Source: Mucilaginibacter_A sp041088075
Lineage (GTDB): Bacteria; Bacteroidota; Bacteroidia; Sphingobacteriales; Sphingobacteriaceae
DNA: 64,000 nt
Assembly: GCF_041088075.1 (NCBI RefSeq)
Contig: NZ_JBGCVY010000047.1
Location: 36,216-100,215, forward strand
Reading direction: 5' to 3'
How positions within the stretch are numbered: position 1 is the first letter of the stretch; each line of letters starts with the position of its first letter. The notes under the pieces are model-generated. The model worked only from the letters and a program-made list of their open reading frames with translations, was not told the DNA's origin and searched no databases. This document shows positions 8,265 through 16,806 of the stretch, in pieces. A program made the translations under genes and the position numbers.

Positions 8265-8965
8265 TAACTGTGATCGGTGAATTTATAGCCTACGCCCCGG
8301 ATGGAATGAAAATAAACCGGGTTTTTAGGGTCAGGTTCAAAATATTTACGGAACGTGAGGATAAAGTTGTCAATCGTTCTGGTTGACGGATAAACATCGT
8401 AGTTCCAAACCGTTTCCAAAATCTGCTCGCGCGATACCGCATCGTTCCGGCGTTCAATCAGCAGTTTAAGCAGCATCGTTTCCTTTTTGGTGAGCGGCGT
8501 GATGGAACCGTCATCATTAATCAATTCAAAAGAATTAAAATGAATGGTTTTATCGCCGATTTTATAGCTGTTAAATTCTTTCAGTTCGTCGCCTTTTAAG
8601 CCTCTTTTCACCAGGTTATTTACGCGGAGGATCAGTTCTTCCAGGTTAAAAGGTTTGGTGAGGTAATCATCGGCGCCTTTTTTCAAACCGTTCACACGGT
8701 CTTCATTGGTGTTTTTTGCCGTTAAAAACATGATCGGCACTTCCGAATTTTCCAAACGAATGGTTTCGGCTACCTGGAAACCATCAATTTCGGGCAGCAT
8801 TACGTCCAGAACGATCAGGTTAAAACGTTCTTCTTTAAAAATCTGCAACGCTTTTTTTCCGTTAACGGCTGTCGAAACTTTGTACCCTTCCAGCTCCAGG
8901 TTTAGTTTGATGGCTTCGAGCAAATGCTCTTCATCTTCTACCAGTAAAATTCTTTTCTTGCTCAT
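8264..8965 (-). CDS. OmpR-family response regulator
   Basis: 233 residues. Receiver domain at 1-120: acidic pocket VEDEEH, phosphoacceptor Asp in LIVLDVMLPEIDGF at about 53, switch residue in MFLTAKN and the conserved Lys in YLTKPFN. A C-terminal winged-helix DNA-binding domain spans about 135-233 (LTKKETMLLKLLIERRNDAV, then TIDNFILTFRKYF and IRGVGYKF). It is phosphorylated by the adjacent kinase and binds DNA. Its position between hemE and hemL suggests, but does not prove, a link to heme or redox status. Confidence 0.95.
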   Translation of the reverse strand: MSKKRILLVEDEEHLLEAIKLNLELEGYKVSTAVNGKKALQIFKEERFNLIVLDVMLPEIDGFQVAETIRLENSEVPIMFLTAKNTNEDRVNGLKKGADDYLTKPFNLEELILRVNNLVKRGLKGDELKEFNSYKIGDKTIHFNSFELINDDGSITPLTKKETMLLKLLIERRNDAVSREQILETVWNYDVYPSTRTIDNFILTFRKYFEPDPKNPVYFHSIRGVGYKFTDHS

Positions 8966-8991
8966 AGTATTGGTTTAGTAGTGGTTAGGTT

Positions 8992-9879
8992 TTATCCAAA
9001 TACAACTTCAAATACACTGCCCGATGGTTTGTTGTCTCGCACTTTTATCGTGGCTTCGTGCTTATCCAAAATGTGTTTTACAATAAACAATCCCAAACCG
9101 GTGCCTTTGGTATTGCGTGTGTCTTCGTTGCCAACGCGGTAAAATTTTTCGAAAATACGCGGTTTTTCTGCATCGGCAATCCCGATACCATGATCTGCAA
9201 CCATCAAATGTACCGATTGTTCTTTGCGCCGTAGCTTTACTTCTACCACTTCGCAAGGGCCGGAATATTTAATGGCGTTTTCAACCAGGTTGTTGACCAT
9301 GGATGACAAGGCAAACTTATCGCCCACAATTTCAATTCCCGGATCAACTTCCGCAGCAATAATCTGCTGGTTGCAATCGCATTTATTGATTTGTAAACGG
9401 CTGACAATGGTTTGAACCAGTTCTGACAGGTTAAATTTTTCTTTCGGGAAAGTGTACGAACTGTTGTCAATGCGTGAGGCGATCAACATGTTTTCCACCA
9501 TGTCGTTCAGCCTTTCGATATCAATCAAACATTTTCCCACAAAATTTAACTGCTGCTCTCGGTTCAGATCGCGTTTTTGAATGGTTTGCAAATACAATTT
9601 GATGGAAGCCAGCGGCGATTTTAACTCGTGCGTAACCGATAACAAAAAGTTTTTTTGCTGTTGGTGCAAACGCCTTTCCGAATTGATGGATTTGTGGAGA
9701 AAGTAAGCACCAACCGAAAAGACCATGATGAAAACCGACAGTTCGCCCAAAATCATTGCAATCCGGGTTGGCTGCGAACGTACCAGCAAAACGCTCCACC
9801 AAAGCAGTTCGGCAAGTGTATAAAAAGTAAGGAAGTAGAAGATGAAGAATGGTTTGCGCATAATCAATTTAAGCAACAT
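8992..9879 (-). CDS. Membrane sensor histidine kinase
   Basis: 295 residues from ATG 9879 (MLLKLIMRKPFFIF). An in-frame ATG at 9918 would add 13 residues encoded by a dispersed motif copy, which I judge non-coding. Two membrane helices at about 10-27 and 37-56 have only a short loop between them. The H-box lies at about 90-105 (LLSVTHELKSPLASIKLYLQ), followed by the N-box (NLVENAIKYSG) and G-boxes (DHGIGI, GTGLGLFIVKHIL). With almost no periplasmic domain it may sense membrane state. It is the first gene of the operon with its regulator 26 bp downstream. Confidence 0.9.
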   Translation of the reverse strand: MLLKLIMRKPFFIFYFLTFYTLAELLWWSVLLVRSQPTRIAMILGELSVFIMVFSVGAYFLHKSINSERRLHQQQKNFLLSVTHELKSPLASIKLYLQTIQKRDLNREQQLNFVGKCLIDIERLNDMVENMLIASRIDNSSYTFPKEKFNLSELVQTIVSRLQINKCDCNQQIIAAEVDPGIEIVGDKFALSSMVNNLVENAIKYSGPCEVVEVKLRRKEQSVHLMVADHGIGIADAEKPRIFEKFYRVGNEDTRNTKGTGLGLFIVKHILDKHEATIKVRDNKPSGSVFEVVFG

Positions 9880-9890
9880 GAATTTTTTGG

Positions 9891-10039
9891 TGATAAAAGA
9901 AGCATGATTTACTGCCATGCCATACTTGGTTCGGTATCCCTCGTGAAAAGTATCTTGACAAAACCAATCTTGAGGTATCCTGAAACAAGTTCAGGATGAC
10001 AACAACAAAAAACAAATTTTTAACCGGTAAAAGAAGCAT
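9891..10039 (+). repeat. Two dispersed motifs and a CCTGAAACAAGTTCAGG arm
   Basis: Motif cores TGATAAAAGAAGCAT at 9891-9905 and, with its T-tract, 10014-10039 (AAATTTTTAACC then GGTAAAAGAAGCAT). Between them 9978-10000 carries TCCTGAAACAAGTTCAGGAT, one arm of the hairpin family seen complete at 7626. This fills the hemL-kinase gap. Confidence 0.8.
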
Positions 10040-10042
10040 AAT

Positions 10043-11419
10043 TTACTTATTTCTAAACACAAAATCCAGGCTTTCAAATATCGTGCGTTTTGCTTTTTCC
10101 AAATCAATTTTGGTGTGGGCCGAAGAAACAAAACCAACTTCGTAACCCGACGGGCCGATGTAAATGCCACGGTTCAGCAACTCGCGGTGAAAAACTTTAA
10201 ATTTTTCCATGCTTGCCGGGTCAATTTCATCGGCACGGCGGATACTTGGCTTATCGGTAAAAGCAAACCAAAAAATAGAACCAACGTGAAAAACCTTGAG
10301 CTTATAGTTTTTGGCTGTGGCATAACGCTGGATAGAATCTGCAAATTCTCCGGCCTTTGCGTTCAGGTCTTTGTAAAAACCGGATTTTGCCAATTCGCTT
10401 AATTGTGCAATCCCGGCCGACATGGCAACGGGGTTCCCTGACAAAGTTCCGGCCTGATAAACAGGGCCTTCGGGAGAAATATTCGACATAATTTCTGCCG
10501 AAGAACCGTAAGCGCCAACGGGCAAGCCGCCACCGATAATTTTTCCGTAAGTGATGATGTCCGGTGCAATTTGGTAATATCCGGCAGCACCTTCAAAACC
10601 AACGCGGAAACCAGAGATTACTTCATCAAAAATTAGTAAGGCACCCGTTTCCGTGCAAATTTCGCGAACGTATTGCAGAAACTCTTTTTCCTGCAACAAC
10701 AAACCATTGTTGGCCGGAATGGGTTCGATGATGATGGCCGCAATCTGATCTTTAAATTCTTCGAAAGCTAATTTCAACGCATCCCGATCATTTAAAGGAA
10801 CAACGATCGTTTCATCCGCAAAAGATTTTGGAACACCGGCAGAAGATGTTTTGCCAAAAGTAACCAAACCCGAACCTGCTTTTACCAGCAAAGAATCTAC
10901 ATGGCCGTGGTAGCAGCCTTCGAACTTTAATATTTTATCGCGCTTGGTATAACCGCGCGCCAAACGGATGGCCGACATTACCGCTTCCGTTCCGGAACTT
11001 ACAAAACGCAGTTTCCGGATGTATTTGTTGTGCTTTAAAATGAGTTCGGCCAGTTCGTTTTCCAAAGCGGTTGGCGCACCGAAAGACATGCCGTTTTGCA
11101 TTGTTTCGGTTACTTTTTCGCGCACTTTGGCGTTGTTGTGCCCCAAAATCAACGGTCCCCAGGACCCGCAGAAATCAATAAACTGGTTGCCGTCGGCATC
11201 CCAAATATGGCAGCCATCGCCTTTTTGGATAAACAAAGGCGTGCCGTAAACAGATTTAAAAGCGCGGACAGGCGAGTTAACGCCGCCTGGAAAATAAGTT
11301 TTGGCTTTCTCGTACAGCTCCGCAGATTTTTCGCGGCTGATATCCGGTTTGCCTGCCGGATGCGCCGTTAGTTCTTCTGTTTCTGTTGATGAAAACCTTT
11401 TTTTTAATGAATCAAACAT
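10043..11419 (-). CDS. hemL: Glutamate-1-semialdehyde 2,1-aminomutase
   Basis: 458 residues, about 25 longer than usual at the N-terminus. PGGVNSPVRAFKSVYGTP at about 45-62 is the family N-terminus, FVSSGTEAVMSAIRLARG the cofactor-phosphate region, and LIFDEVISGFR holds the PLP-binding Asp. The catalytic Lys is in IITYGKIIGGGLPVGAYG at about 297. It converts glutamate-1-semialdehyde to 5-aminolevulinate, the step after HemA, so the C5 pathway is complete here. The N-terminal 25 residues (MFDSLKKRFSSTETEELTAH and following) are poorly conserved in character, and a later start is possible. Confidence 0.95.
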   Translation of the reverse strand: MFDSLKKRFSSTETEELTAHPAGKPDISREKSAELYEKAKTYFPGGVNSPVRAFKSVYGTPLFIQKGDGCHIWDADGNQFIDFCGSWGPLILGHNNAKVREKVTETMQNGMSFGAPTALENELAELILKHNKYIRKLRFVSSGTEAVMSAIRLARGYTKRDKILKFEGCYHGHVDSLLVKAGSGLVTFGKTSSAGVPKSFADETIVVPLNDRDALKLAFEEFKDQIAAIIIEPIPANNGLLLQEKEFLQYVREICTETGALLIFDEVISGFRVGFEGAAGYYQIAPDIITYGKIIGGGLPVGAYGSSAEIMSNISPEGPVYQAGTLSGNPVAMSAGIAQLSELAKSGFYKDLNAKAGEFADSIQRYATAKNYKLKVFHVGSIFWFAFTDKPSIRRADEIDPASMEKFKVFHRELLNRGIYIGPSGYEVGFVSSAHTKIDLEKAKRTIFESLDFVFRNK

Positions 11420-11506
11420 TGTTTTGTTATCAGTTTTTTGTTGCCGGTTGCCGGTTGCCAGTTCCTTTTTGCCTTTTACCTTTCAGCTTCCCACCTTTCC
11501 ACCTTC
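11420..11506. repeat. Low-complexity repeat between hemB and hemL
   Basis: 87 bp made of short repeated words: TTGCCGG three times, then CTTTT, CACCTTTC and CACCTTCTC. It resembles the low-complexity runs at 12479-12596, 29883-29999 and 52736-52890. No motif copy and no gene. Confidence 0.5.
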
Positions 11507-12478
11507 TCAAAGCCAGCCTTTTTCCAGCACTTCTTTGGCGTGATAAGTTAAAATAGAAGTTGCGCCGGCACGACGAATGCCAAGCAAAACTTCCATTGTT
11601 GCACGCTGCTCATCCAGCCAGCCATTTTTTACGGCAGATTTGATCATCGCGTATTCGCCGCTTACATTGTACGCTGCAATGGGCAATTCCGAGTTTTCGT
11701 GCAATAATTTAATCACGTCTAAATACGGCAATGCCGGTTTTACCATTAAAAAATCGGCGCCTTCGGCTTCGTCCAAACGTGCTTCAATCAATGCTTCGCG
11801 CTGGTTGGCCGGGTTCATCTGGTAGCTTTTTTTATCGCCATGTTTTGGGGCAGATTTTAAAGCATCGCGGAACGGGCCATAAAAAGCGCTGGCATATTTT
11901 GCCGCGTACGACATGATGGAAACGTTGGTAAACTTGTTATCGTCCAAAACCTGGCGGATGTAACCCACGCGGCCGTCCATCATATCCGAAGGCGCAATGA
12001 TATCGGCACCGGCATGTGCGTGCGCCAAAGCCATTTTGCCTAAAACTTCCAGCGTTTCGTCGTTTAAAATTTCGCCGTTTTCCACGATTCCGTCGTGCCC
12101 GTCAGAACTGTAAGGGTCCATCGCCACATCTGTAACCACGCAAACTTCGGGAAAATTTTGCTTTACTTCTTTTATCGCCCTTAAATACAGGCTGTTTTCG
12201 CGGTAGCTTTCGGTGGCGTATTTGTCTTTTAAAGATTCTTCGATGTTGGGGAAAAGGTCAAAAGCTTTCAAACCCAGCTTCACGCAGCTTTCCACTTCGC
12301 GCAGCAAATGATCTATGGAATGGCGAAAAATGCCCGGCATCGAATTGACTTCCGTTTTTTGCGCGTTTCCATCTACAATAAACAACGGAAAAATCAGGTT
12401 GGCCGGCTGCAAAACAGTTTCCTGCACCATTTGGCGGATAACTTCTGATTTCCGGTTTCTTCTTGGTCTTTGGAGCAT
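11507..12478 (-). CDS. hemB: Porphobilinogen synthase (5-aminolevulinate dehydratase)
   Basis: 323 residues, normal length. The metal site reads VVTDVAMDPYSSDGHDG at about 115-132: Asp replaces the Cys residues of zinc enzymes, which indicates the Mg-type subfamily. Schiff-base lysines are in SYAAKYASAFYGPFRDA at about 195 and FLMVKPALPYLD at about 250. It condenses two 5-aminolevulinate molecules to porphobilinogen. It lies between hemL and the hemC-hemD fusion on the same strand. Confidence 0.96.
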   Translation of the reverse strand: MLQRPRRNRKSEVIRQMVQETVLQPANLIFPLFIVDGNAQKTEVNSMPGIFRHSIDHLLREVESCVKLGLKAFDLFPNIEESLKDKYATESYRENSLYLRAIKEVKQNFPEVCVVTDVAMDPYSSDGHDGIVENGEILNDETLEVLGKMALAHAHAGADIIAPSDMMDGRVGYIRQVLDDNKFTNVSIMSYAAKYASAFYGPFRDALKSAPKHGDKKSYQMNPANQREALIEARLDEAEGADFLMVKPALPYLDVIKLLHENSELPIAAYNVSGEYAMIKSAVKNGWLDEQRATMEVLLGIRRAGATSILTYHAKEVLEKGWL

Positions 12479-12596
12479 AAAGAGCTATTAGCTTTTAGTT
12501 GTCAGCAATTGGCTGACATACTGTTTTTATCGGTTAAATTTTGGTGCTGATTGTGTTTTAGGTTGCTGAAAACTGATTGCCGAAATCTGACCGCTC
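12479..12596. repeat. GCTGA-type low-complexity repeat with one dispersed motif
   Basis: Short words (AGCTATTAGC, CAGCAATTGGCTGA, GCTGAAAACTGATTGCCG, CTGACCGC) form loose inverted repeats. Inside, 12518-12542 is a minus-strand motif with the ACAGTAT tail (AAAATTTAACC then GATAAAAACAGTAT). The repeat style matches 29883-29999 and the insertion inside ispG at 23160-23290. Confidence 0.65.
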
Positions 12597-14183
12597 TCAG
12601 CTAACCTCCAACCCAAACACCGCTTCTGCCAAACCAACTTCGTCCGGCGAATACGGCAGCATATATTTTACATTGTTTTCTTCGAGTTTTTTTCCGGTTG
12701 ATTTGCCGATGGCGATCACCTGCTGGCCGACTTCCAATAAATTGCCTGCAAAATAAGCTTCCACGTTGGAAGGACTGGTGAAAATCAAAACATCGGCCGC
12801 AGAAGCTTCTGCGTTATCTTCCAAAACCGTTTCATAAACCGGCAAATCAATAATTTTAGTTTCTTCGGATAAAGCCTGCTGGATACTGCGCAAAGGATCT
12901 TCGGCAGCCGGAAACAAAATGGTAGAACCATCGGTCAGTTTGGCAAATTCGGCTGCAACTTCAGCACTGTCCACACTTTCGCCCACATAGTCTGCCCGGT
13001 AACCAATCGCACGTAATGCACTTTCAGATCCGCTGCCCATCACCCCAAATTTTACTTTTTTTGGAAGTTGCGGTTGCAGGTTGAAAAAATATTCGACCCC
13101 GTTTTTACTGGTAAAAAACACCCAGTCCACATTTCTCAAAATATAAGGATCCAGTTTGGTAATGATTGGAACGGTGCGGATGAGCGAACGGGCTTCTATC
13201 GCAACGCCATGTTTTTCGAGTGCTTTACGGAAATAACTTTGTGCCGATAAATTACGCGAGATAAAAACAGCAGAAGGCAATTTGCGGCCATTGTTAAATT
13301 TGGCCACAATTTTTTCGGGCAAACCTGCTGTGCTTTGCGCTTCTGTAAAGTAACGGTCGGGCACTTTTTCGTCTTCGGTGTTTGCTTTAGAAGTAAAAAC
13401 CTGGAAAACACCGTCCTCTTTCCGGCAGTAACAACCCAAAGGCAAATGGCAGCCGCCGCCAAACAAACGCAGTACTTTGCGTTCAACCGCTAAAGTTTCG
13501 GCTACTTCAGGGTGGTTTAAAGCTTGCAAAACGTCAAACAGTTCTTTATCGTTTTCGCGGATCTGGATCGCTAAAACACCTTGTGCGGGAGCCGGGATAA
13601 ATTCAGTTGGACCTATTTCTTCTACATATAAATCGCTTAAATCTAAACCTAAACGACTTACGCCGGCTTTGGCCAGCATAATGGCATCGTACTCTTCGTT
13701 CCGCAATTTTTGGATGCGTGTTGGCACGTTGCCGCGCAATTCGTCAATCTCCAAATCCGGGCGAACGGCCAGCAATTGTGCTTTTCTTCTGTTTGATGAA
13801 GTTCCTACCAAACCGCCAAATTTGACCGAAAGCTTTTGCCTCACATCCACGCAATCCTTCAAAATCAACAACAATTCGGATGGGTCTTCGCGCTCAGAAA
13901 CAGCGGCAACAATTAGTCCCGGCGGGTTTTCGGTCGGCAAATCTTTGTGCGAATGCACGGCCAGGTCAATTGTTCCGGCCAACAGTTCTTCTTCCAGTTC
14001 TTTGGTAAAAAAACCTTTGCCTTCCAGTTTATCAAAACTCAAATTTAAAATACGGTCGCCTTGTGTTTTGATAATTTTAAGCACAGCCTGAACATTAATT
14101 TCGGCCAAACGGTCTTTCACAAAGTTGGCCTGCCACAAAGCCAAATCACTTCCGCGTGTTCCTATGGTAATTTTCCGGTTCAA
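12597..14183 (-). CDS. hemCD: Fused hydroxymethylbilane synthase / uroporphyrinogen-III synthase
   Basis: 528 residues covering two enzymes. HemC occupies about 1-305: TIGTRGSDLALWQANFVKD, then VHSHKDLPTENPPGL, RRKAQLLAVRPDLEIDELRG, and GGGCHLPLGCYC with the dipyrromethane-cofactor Cys at about 245. HemD occupies about 310-528: RNLSAQSYFRKALEKHG, DWVFFTSKNGVEYFF, and ADVLIFTSPSNVEAYFAGN near the end. Together they turn porphobilinogen into uroporphyrinogen III without releasing the unstable bilane to a separate protein. The two genes are usually separate; fusions occur in several Bacteroidota. No frameshift joins the halves. A short gap with a motif separates it from hemB. Confidence 0.95.
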   Translation of the reverse strand: MNRKITIGTRGSDLALWQANFVKDRLAEINVQAVLKIIKTQGDRILNLSFDKLEGKGFFTKELEEELLAGTIDLAVHSHKDLPTENPPGLIVAAVSEREDPSELLLILKDCVDVRQKLSVKFGGLVGTSSNRRKAQLLAVRPDLEIDELRGNVPTRIQKLRNEEYDAIMLAKAGVSRLGLDLSDLYVEEIGPTEFIPAPAQGVLAIQIRENDKELFDVLQALNHPEVAETLAVERKVLRLFGGGCHLPLGCYCRKEDGVFQVFTSKANTEDEKVPDRYFTEAQSTAGLPEKIVAKFNNGRKLPSAVFISRNLSAQSYFRKALEKHGVAIEARSLIRTVPIITKLDPYILRNVDWVFFTSKNGVEYFFNLQPQLPKKVKFGVMGSGSESALRAIGYRADYVGESVDSAEVAAEFAKLTDGSTILFPAAEDPLRSIQQALSEETKIIDLPVYETVLEDNAEASAADVLIFTSPSNVEAYFAGNLLEVGQQVIAIGKSTGKKLEENNVKYMLPYSPDEVGLAEAVFGLEVS

Positions 14184-14311
14184 AGTTTTGCTGTTAAAAT
14201 ATGTGCAAAGGTAGATGTTTAAGAAATTTTATGGGGGTTTATCTGTAGAAATTGAAATTTTCTGACGATAAATAAAGGCTTGTTTAAAGTTATTCGTTTG
14301 TGCTTAACACC

Positions 14312-14405
14312 ATGCTTCTTTTATCGCCTAAAAATTGGAATTGCCTGGTTTTTTAGTTTGTTCGGGCCGGTACAGGCACCAATTTTTATAGGGTAAAAGA
14401 AGCAT
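14312..14405. repeat. 94-bp palindromic element with dispersed motifs as inverted ends (copy A)
   Basis: The left end, read on minus, is AATTTTTAGGC then GATAAAAGAAGCAT. The right end, on plus, is AATTTTTATAG then GGTAAAAGAAGCAT. The inner arms TTGGAATTGCCTGG and CAGGCACCAA pair further. Its interior reverse complement aligns without gaps to the interior of the element at 38876-38969, so these are two copies of one element in opposite orientation. It lies 54 bp beyond the hemA stop. Confidence 0.85.
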
Positions 14406-14458
14406 CGGCCAAAAAACGTTTAACCAACTTCAGTATCAGCAAATAACCTTTTTACAAG

Positions 14459-15712
14459 TTAGTTGCCATCGCGCAGCATAATTTCTTTTGCCATGCGCAT
14501 CGGTACACTGATGTACTTTTTTTCCATGTAATTGATCACCTTTTCCAGTATTTCGCGCGATTGCAAGTCCATCAGCTCAATTTCATCTGCAAAAACACAA
14601 CTTACGGCGGTTTTACGGATTTCTTTGATTTTCTGCGGCACTTCGCGCATGGCCACTTCAATGCGGCGTTGCTTTAAAACGGGCACAAATTCGATCAGGT
14701 TTTGCTCGATGATTTTTTCGGCATGGATCAATTCCTGGTAACGTTCCTGCAAATTGCTCTTGGAAAGCTCGTTCAGCGTATGCACTTCAATGTAATTGAC
14801 CGGAAATTGTTCGATCACTTCTGCTGCGGTATCGTTTGGCACGGCCAAATCAACAATTGTTTTTCGGTTGGTTTCGCCGTTCAGCAAAACCTGGTAAATT
14901 TCTTTGGTAATAATCGGCTCAACAGAAGAAGTGCAAGTGATGATCACATCAAAACCTTCACGGTAATGAGCCAGGTCAGCCAGGTCAAAAGCTTTGCCTT
15001 TCAGTTCGAAGGCCAGTTCATCAGCTTTAGATTTTGTACGGTTAAAAACAGCAAAGTTAGAATATTTGTGTTTTTGCAAATACTTGGAAATGTTTTTATT
15101 GGTTTCGCCGGCGCCGATAATCAGGATGCGGGCGTTGGAAGTCAAATTTAATTCGCGCAGTTTGCGGTAAGCCAACGAAACTACCGAAATTGGGTTGCGC
15201 GAAATATTGGTATCGGTATAAACCTCTTTTGCTGTTTTTACCACATGGTTCATCACCATGCGCAAATAATCGCCGGTGAGTTGTGCAGCCCGGCAGGTTT
15301 CGTAAGCTTTGCGGATTTGTGCCAGGATTTCTTTTTCGCCAACCACCAAACTTTCCATCGAGCAGGAAGTGCGCAGCAAATGGTTTAAAGCCTCTTTTTC
15401 TTCGTAAATGCAAGCGCCAGAAATAAAGGTATCGAGATAAGGCTGGCGAAGCCCAATGTTCATAAATTCGATAAAATTGCGGGCAAAAACTTTGTCTATT
15501 TCCTGCGCCGTGGCCATCACAAATTCTACGCGGTTGCAAGTGGCGAGGTAAAAAATCTCCGGGATGTTAAAATATTCTTTGGCCTGTTGCAGTTTCGACG
15601 TAATGCTGTCTTGACAGATCACCAGTTTGCCCAGTTCTTTCAATTCAATCTGTTTGTGCGTAAAGGCAATAACTTTTAAATAATTCAAGGCTGCTGTTAT
15701 ATCGAGAAACAA
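14459..15712 (-). CDS. hemA: Glutamyl-tRNA reductase
   Basis: 417 residues. The catalytic Cys lies in IFYLATCNRVEFVMA at about 60. SCSMESLVVGEKEILAQIRK at about 118-137 is the family signature. The NADPH fold starts at ILIIGAGETNKNISKYLQKH. C-terminal helical dimer domain. It makes glutamate-1-semialdehyde from charged tRNA-Glu, the first committed step of heme synthesis. ATG 15712 is used; homologues often begin close to NYLKVIAFTHKQ, so a TTG at residue 9 is a possible true start. It is the first gene of the minus-strand heme block, divergent from the DoxX-like gene across 148 bp, which should hold promoters for both. Confidence 0.96.
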   Translation of the reverse strand: MFLDITAALNYLKVIAFTHKQIELKELGKLVICQDSITSKLQQAKEYFNIPEIFYLATCNRVEFVMATAQEIDKVFARNFIEFMNIGLRQPYLDTFISGACIYEEKEALNHLLRTSCSMESLVVGEKEILAQIRKAYETCRAAQLTGDYLRMVMNHVVKTAKEVYTDTNISRNPISVVSLAYRKLRELNLTSNARILIIGAGETNKNISKYLQKHKYSNFAVFNRTKSKADELAFELKGKAFDLADLAHYREGFDVIITCTSSVEPIITKEIYQVLLNGETNRKTIVDLAVPNDTAAEVIEQFPVNYIEVHTLNELSKSNLQERYQELIHAEKIIEQNLIEFVPVLKQRRIEVAMREVPQKIKEIRKTAVSCVFADEIELMDLQSREILEKVINYMEKKYISVPMRMAKEIMLRDGN

Positions 15713-15860
15713 AAGTACTAACAGCAGTGTGTTGCAGTGTCAATGCTTTGTCAAACACTTTTATTTAGAATGCATTTAAATAGAAGCTAAACCTTTTTAT
15801 TTGTAAGTAAATTGCTATTTAATTTTCCCTGTTCCGGCTAAAATCCCGATACTGGTTTTT

Positions 15861-16235
15861 ATGTCTAAACTAAAACAAATTAGCCTGTTTTTGCTCATCG
15901 CGCTGTACCTGGTTGGCGGTGCCAATCATTTTGCAAACCCGGATGGGTATTTAAAACTGATCCCGCCTTACCTGCCTTTTCCGAAGCTGTTAAACTTGCT
16001 GGCCGGTTTTTTTGAGCTGCTTTTTGGCCTGATGCTAATTTTCAAAACAACGCGCAAATACGCTGTTTATGGTATTATTTTAATGCTGGTTGCTTTTATC
16101 CCGGCCCATATTTACATGATCCAAATTGCGCCTTTTATGCTGGGGAAATGGCTGGTTACCAAAACTGTTGCCTGGATACGTTTGCCGTTGCAGGCGGTTT
16201 TAATTGCCTGGGCGTTTTGGCATCGGGAAAATTAG
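15861..16235 (+). CDS. DoxX-like small membrane protein
   Basis: 124 residues with four hydrophobic helices (LFLLIALYLVGGANHFANPD, LLNLLAGFFELLFGLMLIF, YAVYGIILMLVAFIPAHIYM, VLIAWAFW). GGANHFANPDGYLKLIP at about 19-35 is the family hallmark, with the His/Asn in the first loop. DoxX-family proteins are associated with membrane redox or thiol metabolism, but no reaction can be read from the sequence. It stands alone on the plus strand, divergent from hemA. Confidence 0.8.
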   Translation: MSKLKQISLFLLIALYLVGGANHFANPDGYLKLIPPYLPFPKLLNLLAGFFELLFGLMLIFKTTRKYAVYGIILMLVAFIPAHIYMIQIAPFMLGKWLVTKTVAWIRLPLQAVLIAWAFWHREN

Positions 16236-16251
16236 TTTTTTCAGTTACGTG

Positions 16252-16802
16252 TTTTAGGTGGATAAAAGAAGCATTCTTTTTCGCTGTCATTTTGCGTTTT
16301 TTCGTCATTTCAATTTGAAGGGAGAAATCTTCATCGAAGCGATAATTGTTTTTCTTTGTGCGTTCTTTTGCTTGATCAAAAGAACCAAAAATCAAGAATG
16401 CCGGATCGCCTCCGGGCGGCATTCAGCCCCACGCTCCTGGGCGGCTACCTGCAAGCGGCCCTGACAACGATAGAAAAACAACAACTTTCTTTTTCAATCC
16501 ACCTAATTTATACCGATAAAAGAAGCATCTGAAAAAAGGTTGTTAAACAAGTGCAATATAACCGCTTTACATTCCGCAGCGGCAGGTCATCGCCCAGGTG
16601 CGGAAAGGCCCGACAAAACGCCCGGAGGGATCGGGTTTGTCTTGAATTTTTGGTTCTTTTTGTTCAAGCAAAAAGAACGTTAATACAAGCAACCAGAAAT
16701 TTGCTTAAATAATATTTTTACCAGGTTTGTATCAACTTGTCTTTCTAACAACAAAATCTTTTCCATAAAATTTTACTAATTTTTACCCGATAAAAGAAGC
16801 AT
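16252..16802. repeat. Repeat-packed intergenic region with three motifs and a ~330-bp inverted element
   Basis: No gene is supported over this 570-bp gap. Plus-strand motif copies are at 16252-16274, 16504-16528 and 16778-16802, the last ending 4 bp before a start codon. 16284-16345 is a degenerate arm of the GTCATTTCGACC-type repeat seen complete at 42739. 16350-16433 (GTTCTTTTGCTTGATCAAAA onward to CTCCGGGCG) is the inverse of about 16610-16682 (CGCCCGGAGGGATCGGGT to AAGCAAAAAGAACGTTA). They form one large palindromic element with GC-rich inner parts, and one of the motifs lies inside it. Confidence 0.75.
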
Positions 16803-16806
16803 CAAT

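Noticed and set aside
9880..9918. N-terminal extension of the histidine kinase
   Set aside because: The 13 extra residues are encoded by a dispersed motif copy; the membrane helix starts sensibly from the later Met.
16258..16464. Short frames across the 16.2-16.8 kb gap
   Set aside because: They are read through palindromic repeats; no start context or family.
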